Positions 1-10,210 of a DNA stretch of 41,993 nt are shown one piece after another (the stretch's first letter is position 1; each line of letters opens with the position of its first letter). The stretch spans positions 1 through 41,993 of the forward strand of contig CALJUL010000004.1 in NCBI GenBank assembly GCA_937975725.1. Reading direction: 5' to 3'. The notes beneath the pieces were generated by a model. The model ran no database searches. It saw only the letters and a program-made list of their open reading frames with translations, and was not told where the DNA came from. The position numbers were made by a program, and so were the translations under genes. Source of the stretch: an uncultured Pseudoxanthomonas sp. (GTDB taxonomy: Bacteria; Pseudomonadota; Gammaproteobacteria; Xanthomonadales; Xanthomonadaceae).

Positions 1-1160
1 ATGGCGAACATGACGGTGAACATCTCGGTCGGGATCTTCAGCGCCTTGTAGATGATGCCGCTGTAGAAATCGACGTTCGGGTAGAGCTTGCGCTGGATGA
101 AGTACTCGTCCTTCAGCGCGGCCTCTTCCAGCTTCATCGCCACTTCCAGCAGCGGATCGTCCACGCCCAGCTCGCCCAGCACCTTGTGGGTCATCTCGCG
201 GATGATCTTGGCGCGGGGGTCGAAGTTCTTGTAGACGCGGTGGCCGAAGCCCATCAGGCGGAAGCCCGATTCCTTGTCCTTGGCGCGGGCCACGGCGGTC
301 TCGACCTTGTCCGGGGTGCCGATCTCTTCCAGCATCTTCAGCACCGCCTCGTTGGCGCCGCCGTGCGCGGGGCCCCACAGCGCGGTGATGCCGGCGGCGA
401 CCGAGGCGTACGGGTTGGCGCCGGTGGAGCCCACCAGGCGCACCGTCGAGGTGGAGGCGTTCTGCTCGTGGTCGGCGTGCAGGATGAACAGCAGGTCCAG
501 CGCCTTGGCGACCACCGGGCTGAGCTCCAGCGGCTCGCTCGGCACTTCGAACATCATGTGCAGGAAGCGGTCGACGTATTCGAGGTTGTTGCGCGGATAG
601 CGGATCGGCCAGCCGATCGAATAGCGGTAGGCGGCGGCGGCCAGGGTCGGCATCTTCGCCAGCAGGCGGATGGCGGCCAGGCGGCGCTGCTCGGGGTCTT
701 CCAGGTCCAGCGTGTCGTGGTAGAACGCCGACAGCGAGGCGACCGTGCCGGCCAGCATGGCCATCGGGTGCGCGTCGTAGTGGAAGCCATGCAGGAAGTT
801 CTTCAGCGACTCGTGCATCATCGTGTGATGCGTGACTTCATGCTCGAACTTGGCGAACTCCGCCTTGGTCGGCAGCTCGCCGTTCATCAGCAGGTACGAG
901 ACCTCCAGGAAGCTGGAGTCCCGGGCCAGTTGCTCGATGGGGTAACCGCGATACAGCAGCACGCCGTTGTCGCCGTCGATGTAGGTGATGGCCGACTTGC
1001 AGCTTGCGGTGGCGGTGAAGCCGGAGTCGTAGGTGAAAAGACCCGTTTCCTTGGTCAGCCTGGCGATATCGACGCAATCGTTGCCAAGCGTGGGTTTCAG
1101 GACGGGCAGGACGACGGATTTGTCGCCTGCGTTCAGCGTGACCTGGTCAAGTTCGGACAC
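1..1160 (-). CDS. gltA: Citrate synthase (C-terminus outside the window)
   Basis: Condenses oxaloacetate and acetyl-CoA to citrate in the cytosol, the first step of the TCA cycle. The 386 visible residues show the type II (hexameric, Gram-negative) citrate synthase pattern: an N-terminal extension, the WGPAHGGANE motif with an active-site His, the GFGHRVYKNFDPRA motif with the second His, and NVDFYSG with the catalytic Asp. Roughly the last 40 residues lie beyond base 1. The start is a GTG at 1160 (Val-Ser-Glu-Leu-Asp-Gln); AGGAG at 1169-1173 stands 8 nt before it, which fixes this start. Its nearest upstream neighbour, rpmE2, is on the same strand but is separated by a strong hairpin, so gltA probably has its own promoter in 1161-1350. 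Identification is secure. Confidence 0.97.
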   Translation of the reverse strand, partial: MSELDQVTLNAGDKSVVLPVLKPTLGNDCVDIARLTKETGLFTYDSGFTATASCKSAITYIDGDNGVLLYRGYPIEQLARDSSFLEVSYLLMNGELPTKAEFAKFEHEVTHHTMMHESLKNFLHGFHYDAHPMAMLAGTVASLSAFYHDTLDLEDPEQRRLAAIRLLAKMPTLAAAAYRYSIGWPIRYPRNNLEYVDRFLHMMFEVPSEPLELSPVVAKALDLLFILHADHEQNASTSTVRLVGSTGANPYASVAAGITALWGPAHGGANEAVLKMLEEIGTPDKVETAVARAKDKESGFRLMGFGHRVYKNFDPRAKIIREMTHKVLGELGVDDPLLEVAMKLEEAALKDEYFIQRKLYPNVDFYSGIIYKALKIPTEMFTVMFA

Positions 1161-1351
1161 AGTGTGCGCTCCTTCGTGGGGAAACGCCGGCCGGCGGCCG
1201 GTCGGCGTGTGTGACGTGAGTCCAGGGAGTGAACCTTGGATGAGCGGAATTATCGCATACCGCTTTTGGAGCCGTCGCTCGGAACCGGGGCCGTGTCAGA
1301 CCAAAGAATGAGGCCGCGCGCGCAACCGTCCGTTCCGCGCGCGGCGGCGCC

Positions 1352-1384
1352 CAAACGCAAACGGCCGCGCACAAGGCGCGGCCG
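1352..1384 (-). terminator. Hairpin terminator downstream of rpmE2
   Basis: CGGCCGCGC at 1362-1370 and GCGCGGCCG at 1376-1384 form a perfect 9-bp stem with a 5-nt loop. Read on the minus strand it is followed by a T-rich run (TTTGCGTTTG). It lies 24 nt past the rpmE2 stop and ahead of gltA, as expected for an intrinsic terminator between the two genes. The U-tract is broken by G and C, so strength is uncertain. Confidence 0.6.
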
Positions 1385-1407
1385 CGGGCGGGCGCAGGCG
1401 TTCCGGA

Positions 1408-1650
1408 TCAGCGCGCGTAGCGCTTCTGGAACTTGTCGATGCGGCCGCTGGTGTCGATGACCTTGTGCTTGCCCGTGTAGAACGGGTGCGAGGCCGAGGA
1501 GATTTCGACCTTGATCAGCGGGTAGTCGTTGCCGTCTTCCCACTTCGTGGTTTCCTTGCTGCGCAGCGTGGAGCGCGTCAGGAACTTGAAATCGGAGGTC
1601 ACGTCGTGGAAGACGACTTCGCGGTATTCGGGATGGATGTCGGCCTTCAT
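1408..1650 (-). CDS. rpmE2: 50S ribosomal protein L31 type B
   Basis: An 80-residue ribosomal protein of the large subunit. It begins MKADIHPEYREVVFHD and ends KFQKRYAR, with the extra internal segment (TTKWEDGNDYP) typical of type B L31. It contains no cysteine, so it lacks the zinc-binding CxxC of type A L31. Type B paralogues are known in several bacteria as zinc-independent replacements under Zur control; no clear Zur operator is visible upstream, so zinc regulation here is unproven. A perfect hairpin follows the stop. The start at 1650 gives exactly the usual family length. Confidence 0.95.
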   Translation of the reverse strand: MKADIHPEYREVVFHDVTSDFKFLTRSTLRSKETTKWEDGNDYPLIKVEISSASHPFYTGKHKVIDTSGRIDKFQKRYAR

Positions 1651-1724
1651 GGCGGGCACACCGTGTAGCGGGAATGGAAGAGCGGCATTGTAGCCCGCCC
1701 TCCCCGCCCGGCGCAACCTGGCCC

Positions 1725-2663
1725 TCAACCGGCCGCCAGGGCGTCCCGGACCAGCCCCTCGAAGCGGGTCTGGTCGTAGCGCAGCAGGATGTTGGCCTGG
1801 TCCGGCCGGCCGCCCTCCCGGCGCCAGTCCACCACCGAGGCGCCCCGCGCATGGGCGCCCTGCAGTTCCACGGCCAGCGGCCGCTCGGCCAGCTCCTGCG
1901 CCCCGTCCGGTGCCAGCGCGAAGGCCATGGCCAGGGCGTCGGCGGCGTACCAATGGTCGCCGCGGCGGTCGGCCGACCACAGCCGGGTCTTCTCGGAAAT
2001 GCTTCGGTAGAAGCGCGCCCGCGCCGTGTCGGCCGCCAGCCATTCGTCCACCCGCGCATGCGGCAGGCCGTGGGCGATGGTCGCTTCCCAGTCGGCCAGG
2101 TCGTAGCGGCCGAACGCTTCCAGGACCAGGTGGGCGGCTTCGGGATCGAAATAGAAGTTGAACTCGGCCGCCGGGGTGATGTTGCCGTGGCAGGTCACCG
2201 CGCCACCCATCACCACGAACCGGGCAATCCGCTGCGGCAGGGTCGGGTCCAGCTTCAGGGCCAGGGCGACGTTGGTCAGCGGCCCCAGCGCGACCAGCAC
2301 CAGCCGGCCGGCGTGTTCGTGCGAGAGCCGCAGGATCGCCAGCGCCGCGTGCTCGGCCTCCGCCCGGCGCACGGCGGGCGGGAAGCCCACGTCGCCGAAG
2401 CCATCCTGCCCATGCACGTAGCCCGCGTCCGGCGAGGGATGCAGCAGCGGCGCCGGCGCGCCGGCGAACACGGGGATGTCGTCACGGCCCGCCACTTCGC
2501 ACAGCTTCAGCGCATTGCGCACGGTGTGGTGCAGACCCACGTTGCCGGCGGCGATGGTCAGGCCCACCACGTCGTGGCGTTCGTCGTTGAAGGCCATCAG
2601 CAGGGCCAGCGCGTCGTCGACGCCGGGATCGGTGTCGATCAGCAGGGGGATCTTGGTCGTCAT
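1725..2663 (-). CDS. Nucleoside hydrolase (inosine/uridine-preferring family)
   Basis: A 312-residue cytosolic enzyme of the IUNH family, which hydrolyses the N-glycosidic bond of ribonucleosides to free base and ribose. The signature LIDTDPGVDDALAL begins near residue 8 and holds the calcium-binding aspartates. VVMGGAV near residue 150 and the late Asp in YAADALAM match the remaining substrate and calcium pocket. Length is normal for the family. The exact nucleoside preference cannot be read from sequence; the family includes pyrimidine-specific and non-specific members. The start at 2663 is the only ATG giving a full N-terminal strand before DTDPG. It lies between rpmE2 and recG on the same strand, with a 343-bp repeat-bearing gap upstream. 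Confidence 0.92.
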   Translation of the reverse strand: MTTKIPLLIDTDPGVDDALALLMAFNDERHDVVGLTIAAGNVGLHHTVRNALKLCEVAGRDDIPVFAGAPAPLLHPSPDAGYVHGQDGFGDVGFPPAVRRAEAEHAALAILRLSHEHAGRLVLVALGPLTNVALALKLDPTLPQRIARFVVMGGAVTCHGNITPAAEFNFYFDPEAAHLVLEAFGRYDLADWEATIAHGLPHARVDEWLAADTARARFYRSISEKTRLWSADRRGDHWYAADALAMAFALAPDGAQELAERPLAVELQGAHARGASVVDWRREGGRPDQANILLRYDQTRFEGLVRDALAAG

Positions 2664-2862
2664 CGTCCGTCGCTTCTCTGTCGGCAGGCGAGTCTGGCAT
2701 CGCGTTCCGCTGTATGGAAGCGCCGGCCACGGGTCGCGCGCCGCGGCGCGCCCGGATGGCGAACTACCGGTGCTGTTTACTGGTTCCTGCCGACTGAAGC
2801 TTCTCCAACAACAAGAAGCCGACGGCTCCGCGCCCCATCAACGAGAGCGAAACCGCTGCCCC

Positions 2863-2993
2863 GCAGGAGGGGCTTCAGCCTCGACCGGATTCCAGGAAAG
2901 CGTCAGGGCGCCCACCATTCGGGCGCGCTGCGGCGCGTTCATCATCGTGCATACGTAAAGGCTATCGGGGCGCGGGCTGAAGCCCCTCCTACA
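2863..2993. repeat. Inverted pair of REP-like elements (GTAG family)
   Basis: A copy reading GCAGGAGGGGCTTCAGCCTC (2863-2882) faces an inverted copy ending GGGCTGAAGCCCCTCCTACA (2974-2993). Each unit can fold into a short hairpin (GGGGCT/AGCCCC type). The spacer shares the string GGGCGCGCTGCGGCGCGTTC with the spacer of the pair at 14991-15126, so the two blocks are copies of one larger composite unit. This fills most of the 343-bp gap between recG and the nucleoside hydrolase gene; I see no gene in the rest of 2664-3006. Confidence 0.85.
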
Positions 2994-3006
2994 AAAGCCG
3001 GTTCTG

Positions 3007-5163
<2,157 letters not shown>

Positions 5164-5209
5164 CCGGATAGGATGCCGGCACGTCCCGCGGCGCGCCAGC
5201 CCGCGCGGC

Positions 5210-7630
5210 TCAGAAGCGGTACTGCATCTCCATGCCGAACTGCCGCGGCGGAGTGACGGTGGCGCCCACGGTGCCGAACACCGTGGTGCCGTACTGGTTC
5301 AACCCGTTCACGTAGCGGTTGTCGAACAGATTGTTGGCGTACGCCGCCACGCTCCAGCGGTCCTGCGGCGAACGCCACTGGACGTGCACGTCGGTGCGGT
5401 TCTGTTCCTCGCCGATGGTGAAGTGCATGTAGCGGCCGCAGTTGCCCTGCGAGCCGGATGCGCTGTTGCAGCGCGAGGCGCCGCGGTAGGCGTGGCGCAG
5501 CGACAGGCGTACGTCGCCGTGCCCGGCCAGGTCGACCAGGTAATGGGCGCCGGCCGCGAACGAGAAATACGGCTCGCCGGTGGTCTGCCCGCTGAGGTCG
5601 CGCCCGTCCGGGGTGACGTAGTGGTCGTAGGTGGAATCGATCCAGGCGGCGTTGACGTCCATGCCGAACGCGCGGCTGGGCTGCCAGCGCGCACTGAACT
5701 CCACGCCCCAGGCGGTCAGGTCGCTGACGTTGGTGACATAGCGCGGCACCTCCGGCGTGGTATCCAGCCAGATCGCCTGCCGGTTGTCGTAGGCGTAGCG
5801 GAACGCCGACGCCTCGAACTGCACACGTTCCTCAGCCAGCGTGCGCTTGATGCCGGTCTCGAAGTTCCAGACCTCCTCGTTGTCGAAGTGCGCGCCCGGC
5901 GAGAACGCGTTGTAGCCGCCGGCCTTGTAGCCCTTGGCGAGCGAGGCGAAGACCATGGTGTCGTCGGACAGGTGGTGGTCCACCACCAGGCGCGGGCTGA
6001 GGTCGCTCCAGCCGTTGCTCGCGCGGTTCAGCACGCCCTTGTTGGCCATCGACACCGGGTCCTGGAAGGCCAGGTCCAGCGCCGCGAAATAATCCGCGCT
6101 CAGGCCCAGCCCGCCCAGGATGCCGGCCGCGTCCAGCACCTGCAGCGCCTGGTTCAGGCCGTCGGCGCGATGGTAGTCGTTGAGCCAACTGAAGCGCTTC
6201 TCGTCGCGCGTGTAGCGCAGGCCGAAGGTCAGGTTGGTGCGGTCGGTGACGCGCCAGATCACGTCGCCGAACACCGCGTAGGCCTTGGCGTCCAGCGTGT
6301 TGTGGTACGCCTCCATCCACGGGTGCCCGAACAGTTGCACCGGCACGCCGTACAGGTCGGCCGCGCCCTGCAGCAGGCTGAAGATCGGCATGCCGAACAC
6401 GTAGCCCGCGGCGGTGTCCACGCTGTCGCTGTACAGGTCCACCTGGCTGGTCTGCCGCGCCTTCTCCTGGAAATAGCTGGCGCCGGCCACCCAGTCGATG
6501 CGGTCGTTGCCGCCGCTGAACTTGAACTCCTGGTACCAGGTGGTGTTGTCCTCCACGTTGACCGTGTCGATGTAGAGGTAGCGGCGGTTCGTGCCGTCCT
6601 CTTCGGCGCGGTTGAGGCTGTCGAAGCTGCGCCACGCGGTGGTGGCGGCCAGGCGGCCCCATTCGAAATCGTGCTCCAGCAGCAGGGTCGCGCCGTCGAA
6701 CGTGCGCGTCTCGTCGTTGCCCTCCACGTCGGTGAAGGCGGGCATGTCGAACGGGTTGCGGTAGTCGGCGGCGTCGGCGGGGAACGCGGGCAGCCCCGGC
6801 GCCGGCGGCAGGTCCACGATGCCGAAGGTCGGGCGCGAGCGCTGGTCCAGCTTCTCGTGGTCCCAACTGAACAGCAGGCGGGTGTTGTCGCCCAGGTCCC
6901 AGCGGAACGCCGCGCGCAGCGCCTGGTTGTCGCCGTCGTTGAGCGGCTTGCCGGTCGCCGCGTCGCGCAGCCAGCCGCCGGTCTCGTTGTGCAGCAGGTT
7001 GAGCCGCAGCGCCATGGCCTGGCCCAGCGGCAGGTTGAGCATGGCGTCGGCGTAGCGCCACTCGTCGTTGCCGGCGCGCACGCGCACGCGCCCTTCCAGC
7101 GCTTCGGACGAAGGGCGCCGGGTGATGATCGACACCGCGCCCGCCGCAGTGTTGCGGCCGAACAGCGTGCCCTGCGGGCCCTTGAGCACCTCGATGCGCT
7201 CCACGTCCAGGAACGGCAGGGTGGTGCCGCCGCCGCGGCCGGCGTAGACGCCGTCGATGTACACGCCGACGGTGGGATCGGTGCCGATGCCGAAGTCGCC
7301 GGTACTCAACCCGCGCAGGCGGAAGCCGGCCTGGGTGGGCTGGGTGTCGTCCACCACCAGCCCGGGCACGAACGCGTCCAGGTCGCCGATGTCCTCGGCC
7401 ACCAGGCTGTCGATGACGTCCGCGCCGATGACCTGCAGGGTGATCGGCACGTCCTGCAATTCCTGCTCGCGGCTCTGCGCGGTGACGGTGATGGTGTCCA
7501 GCGTGGTCGCCGCCCGCTCGCCTTCCGGCGTCGCCTGCGCCAGCGCGGTGCCGCCCGTCCCCAGCACCACGCACCCGCCGAACAGCGCGCGGCGCAATCC
7601 CACCACCAGACTCCGTTGCATCACGTTCAT
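5210..7630 (-). CDS. TonB-dependent outer-membrane receptor
   Basis: An 806-residue outer-membrane beta-barrel that should import a bulky or scarce substrate using TonB energy. Signal peptide about 1-31 (cut after ALA); TonB box DTITVTAQ at 45-52; plug domain with the RLRGLSTGDFGIGTDPTVGVYIDGV region and VERIEVLKGPQGTLFGRN; long barrel ending in EMQYRF with the terminal Phe used for barrel assembly. The plug style is that of the broad FecA/FyuA-like group often linked to complex organic substrates rather than a classic siderophore receptor, so the ligand is open. GGAGG stands about 5 nt before the ATG at 7630. It is the last gene of a three-gene unit, 35 nt after the diheme cytochrome gene, suggesting co-transcription and a shared substrate. 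Confidence 0.93.
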   Translation of the reverse strand: MNVMQRSLVVGLRRALFGGCVVLGTGGTALAQATPEGERAATTLDTITVTAQSREQELQDVPITLQVIGADVIDSLVAEDIGDLDAFVPGLVVDDTQPTQAGFRLRGLSTGDFGIGTDPTVGVYIDGVYAGRGGGTTLPFLDVERIEVLKGPQGTLFGRNTAAGAVSIITRRPSSEALEGRVRVRAGNDEWRYADAMLNLPLGQAMALRLNLLHNETGGWLRDAATGKPLNDGDNQALRAAFRWDLGDNTRLLFSWDHEKLDQRSRPTFGIVDLPPAPGLPAFPADAADYRNPFDMPAFTDVEGNDETRTFDGATLLLEHDFEWGRLAATTAWRSFDSLNRAEEDGTNRRYLYIDTVNVEDNTTWYQEFKFSGGNDRIDWVAGASYFQEKARQTSQVDLYSDSVDTAAGYVFGMPIFSLLQGAADLYGVPVQLFGHPWMEAYHNTLDAKAYAVFGDVIWRVTDRTNLTFGLRYTRDEKRFSWLNDYHRADGLNQALQVLDAAGILGGLGLSADYFAALDLAFQDPVSMANKGVLNRASNGWSDLSPRLVVDHHLSDDTMVFASLAKGYKAGGYNAFSPGAHFDNEEVWNFETGIKRTLAEERVQFEASAFRYAYDNRQAIWLDTTPEVPRYVTNVSDLTAWGVEFSARWQPSRAFGMDVNAAWIDSTYDHYVTPDGRDLSGQTTGEPYFSFAAGAHYLVDLAGHGDVRLSLRHAYRGASRCNSASGSQGNCGRYMHFTIGEEQNRTDVHVQWRSPQDRWSVAAYANNLFDNRYVNGLNQYGTTVFGTVGATVTPPRQFGMEMQYRF

Positions 7631-7665
7631 CGCTTCCTCCCAAGATGCGTTGTGCCGGGCCGGCA

Positions 7666-8853
7666 TCACGATGCCGGCGGCGTCTTCGCGGATTCCCCTT
7701 GCGGCCCGGCATCGCAACTGCCGGGCTGCGCATCGATCCATTCGCGGATCAGTCGCACGCCTTCGTCGTGCGCGACCGAGCGGCCCAGCTCCGGCATCAT
7801 CACCGCCGGGTCGGTGCTGGCCAGCCGGTAGTCGAAGATCGACGCGGCGGCGTCGCCCGGCACGATGTCGTAGCGGCGGTCGCCGGTGCCCTTGCCGGCG
7901 GCGATCGGCTGCTTGCAGAAACCGAGCTTGAGCCGGTCGTGGGTGCCGGCGTCCAGCCACAGGCCGGAAGTGATGGCCGGGCCGGTCGCGCTGTGGCAAT
8001 GCCCGCAGTTGATGTCCAGGTAGGCGCGCGCGCGCGCTTCCAACGGTGCACGCGCATCCGCCGCGTCGGCCGCGCGCGGCACTTCGGCCAGGGCTGGCAG
8101 TCCGGCCAGGTAACCGAGGCGCGCCAGGCGTGCGAGCTGGTTCTCGCGGCCGCCGGCGTAGTCGAAATCGCGGTTGAGGTGGCGCGCCTTCGGCCCGATC
8201 GGCTGCAGCCTGCGCGCGCGGTTGTCGGTGATGTGGCAACCGCCGCACTGGTTCTGGTCGGGCACCTGGTATTCGACGGGCTCGCGCCGGCCCTGCCCGT
8301 CCACCAGTTCCAGCGGCACCAGCTCGCCGGTGCGCTTGAGCGTGGCCCGGTCCTGCGCCTCGTTCCAGACATAGGGCAGCGCCACCCAGCCGTCGGTGCG
8401 GCGCACCAGCAGGCGGGTCTCCACCAGCCGCACCTTCGACAGGTCCAGCGCCTCGTCGCGCAGCGGCGACTGCGATGGCGGCGTGCGCGCCACCGACTTG
8501 CCGTCCCATGCATCGCCCGGCGGCAGCGGGTAGTAGAAGGTCTTGCTGAGGATGGTGCCGACCGGGAAATCCAGCGCCGCATCCGGCCGGTAGACGGCCG
8601 CCGCGCCTTCCGGCATCCATACGGTGCGCAACTTGTGCGCGTAGTCGGTGAACAGCGGCGTATTGAGATCGTAGGGCACCACGCCCGCGTTGGTCCGCAG
8701 CATGCCGCCCTCGATGCGCAGCACGCCCCACTCCTCCAGCGTGGCCGGCTGGCCTTCGGCGAAGAAATGCACCGGCCGCCCGCCGCCCCCGCACGCGGCC
8801 AATGCCCAGGCCAGCAGAGCCAGCACGCCGCATCGCACCCGTCTCTGCCGCAT
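7666..8853 (-). CDS. Diheme c-type cytochrome lipoprotein (SO_2930/HNE_0200 family)
   Basis: A 395-residue exported protein. The lipobox LAAC puts the lipidated Cys at residue 21; the next residues are Gly, so outer-membrane sorting is expected. Two heme-binding motifs are present, CGGCH at 203-207 and CGHCH at 283-287; a Met pair (VMMPELG) late in the protein could supply a distal ligand. The N-terminal part (NTPLFTDYAHKLRTVWMPEG) is the conserved signature of a family catalogued as occurring in pairs with a beta-helix protein, function unknown. Start ATG at 8853 is only 2 nt after the beta-helix gene stop, so the two are translationally linked. Electron acceptor or donor is not evident from neighbours. 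Confidence 0.88.
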   Translation of the reverse strand: MRQRRVRCGVLALLAWALAACGGGGRPVHFFAEGQPATLEEWGVLRIEGGMLRTNAGVVPYDLNTPLFTDYAHKLRTVWMPEGAAAVYRPDAALDFPVGTILSKTFYYPLPPGDAWDGKSVARTPPSQSPLRDEALDLSKVRLVETRLLVRRTDGWVALPYVWNEAQDRATLKRTGELVPLELVDGQGRREPVEYQVPDQNQCGGCHITDNRARRLQPIGPKARHLNRDFDYAGGRENQLARLARLGYLAGLPALAEVPRAADAADARAPLEARARAYLDINCGHCHSATGPAITSGLWLDAGTHDRLKLGFCKQPIAAGKGTGDRRYDIVPGDAAASIFDYRLASTDPAVMMPELGRSVAHDEGVRLIREWIDAQPGSCDAGPQGESAKTPPAS

Positions 8854-8855
8854 GC

Positions 8856-10091
8856 TCAACCCCGTTTCAGGTCCACCGCGGGCAGGCGCGGCAGTTCGCA
8901 GTCGTAGGGCTTGGTGTCCTTGCTCGGATTCCTGTAACCGCCGGGGCCGTCGGCGTTGATGACGCCACTGACGCCGCGGATGCAGATCTGCGGCCCGGGC
9001 TTGCGGCCGTCCACCGTGCGCTGCGGGTTGTGGTAGCCGTCCCACAGCACGTCCGGCAGGCGCCCACGCAGGCCGTAGACGGCGATCTTCAGCGCCTTCA
9101 GGTCGAAGCCGTCGGGCGAATCGCCGCCGCCGGACAGCGTGTTGCCGTGGATGTGGATGCGCTCCGGATAGGGATCGAAGTTCGGCGACGCGCTGCTGTC
9201 CTTGTAGCCGGTCGAATAGACGCTGGAGACGATGATGTTGGTGGTGGCGTTGTCGCGGATCTCGTTGCCGAAGACCTCGATGTCGTCGTTGGAGTTGATG
9301 ACGATGCCCGACCCCGCCGGCACGCTGGCCACCGGCGTGCCCTTGGCGCCGAAGTTCTCGTGGTTGTTGGCGATGACCTTGTTGTCGTACACGCGGATGT
9401 TGCCGCCCTGCTGCGACAGCCCGGGCATGTTGAACACCAGGATGCCGCCGGTATTGCCGGTGGCCACGTTGCCGTACACGTCGGCGTTGATCGTGTTCTC
9501 GATCTCGATGCCGGCCACGTTGCGCTCGGCGCGGCTGTTACGCACGATCACGCCGTCGGACTGTCCCACGTAGATGCCGGCGTCGGAGGCGCCGATGGAC
9601 ACGGTGTCCTCGATCAGCACGTTCTTCGTCAGCACTGGGTAGATGCCGTACGCCCCGTTCTTGGTGCTGGGCCCGCCGGTCCACTGCACCTTCACCCCGC
9701 GGATGGTGATGTTCTCCGACTCGCTGATCTTCAGGCCGTCGCCCTTGGAGTCCTCGATGGTCAGGTGCTCGATGGTGAAGTCGTCGCCGTTGACCAGCAG
9801 CCCTTCCGCGCCGGCCTTCTGCCCCTTGAAGCTCAGCACGCTCTTGTCCATGCCGGCGCCGCGGATGGTCACGCCGTCGGCGCGCAGCGACAGGCTGCGG
9901 TCGAACCGGAAGCGCCCGGCCGGGATCTCGATGACGTCGCCCGGCTTGGCGTCGAGCAGGCGCTCCTGCAGGGTGGCGGCGAATCCGCTGTCGTCCGCGG
10001 GCGCCGCGGGTGCTTCGGGCGCCTGCTGTCGGCAACCCGCGGCCCCCAGGGCGAGCGCGGCGATGGCCGCGATGGAAATGCTGCGCTGCAT
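8856..10091 (-). CDS. Parallel beta-helix repeat lipoprotein (partner of the SO_2930 family)
   Basis: A 411-residue exported lipoprotein: the signal peptide ends in the lipobox GAAGC, with Cys 20 as the lipid site. From about residue 45 to 340 it has repeated short strands with N/D/G turns (for example GVTIRGAGMD, DFTIEHLTIEDSKGDGL, ENITIRGVKVQW, GIEIENTINADVYGN) typical of right-handed parallel beta-helix (pectate-lyase-like) folds. Such folds are found in polysaccharide lyases, epimerases and binding proteins; I see no assured catalytic triad, so an enzymatic role is not claimed. It heads the operon, with GGAGG about 8 nt before the ATG at 10091. Known family context: it occurs next to, or fused with, the diheme cytochrome family. 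Confidence 0.88.
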   Translation of the reverse strand: MQRSISIAAIAALALGAAGCRQQAPEAPAAPADDSGFAATLQERLLDAKPGDVIEIPAGRFRFDRSLSLRADGVTIRGAGMDKSVLSFKGQKAGAEGLLVNGDDFTIEHLTIEDSKGDGLKISESENITIRGVKVQWTGGPSTKNGAYGIYPVLTKNVLIEDTVSIGASDAGIYVGQSDGVIVRNSRAERNVAGIEIENTINADVYGNVATGNTGGILVFNMPGLSQQGGNIRVYDNKVIANNHENFGAKGTPVASVPAGSGIVINSNDDIEVFGNEIRDNATTNIIVSSVYSTGYKDSSASPNFDPYPERIHIHGNTLSGGGDSPDGFDLKALKIAVYGLRGRLPDVLWDGYHNPQRTVDGRKPGPQICIRGVSGVINADGPGGYRNPSKDTKPYDCELPRLPAVDLKRG

Positions 10092-10147
10092 GAATCCTGC
10101 CTCCGTACGCCGGCGAATACGTGAGCCAGTCTCATGCGCCCGTGCGC

Positions 10148-10175
10148 TTTACGCCGAGGGCAGGAGCGGCATACT
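10148..10175 (+). promoter_or_regulatory. Candidate sigma-70 promoter for the AraC-type regulator
   Basis: TTTACG at 10148-10153 and CATACT at 10170-10175 are 16 nt apart, each matching 4 of 6 consensus bases. The site lies 36 nt before the regulator start codon, in the 119-bp region shared with the divergent beta-helix operon, where regulator binding sites are also expected. Confidence 0.35.
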
Positions 10176-10210
10176 AAGGGGGGCAAAGCGGACAAGCTGG
10201 AGGGGCTTCG

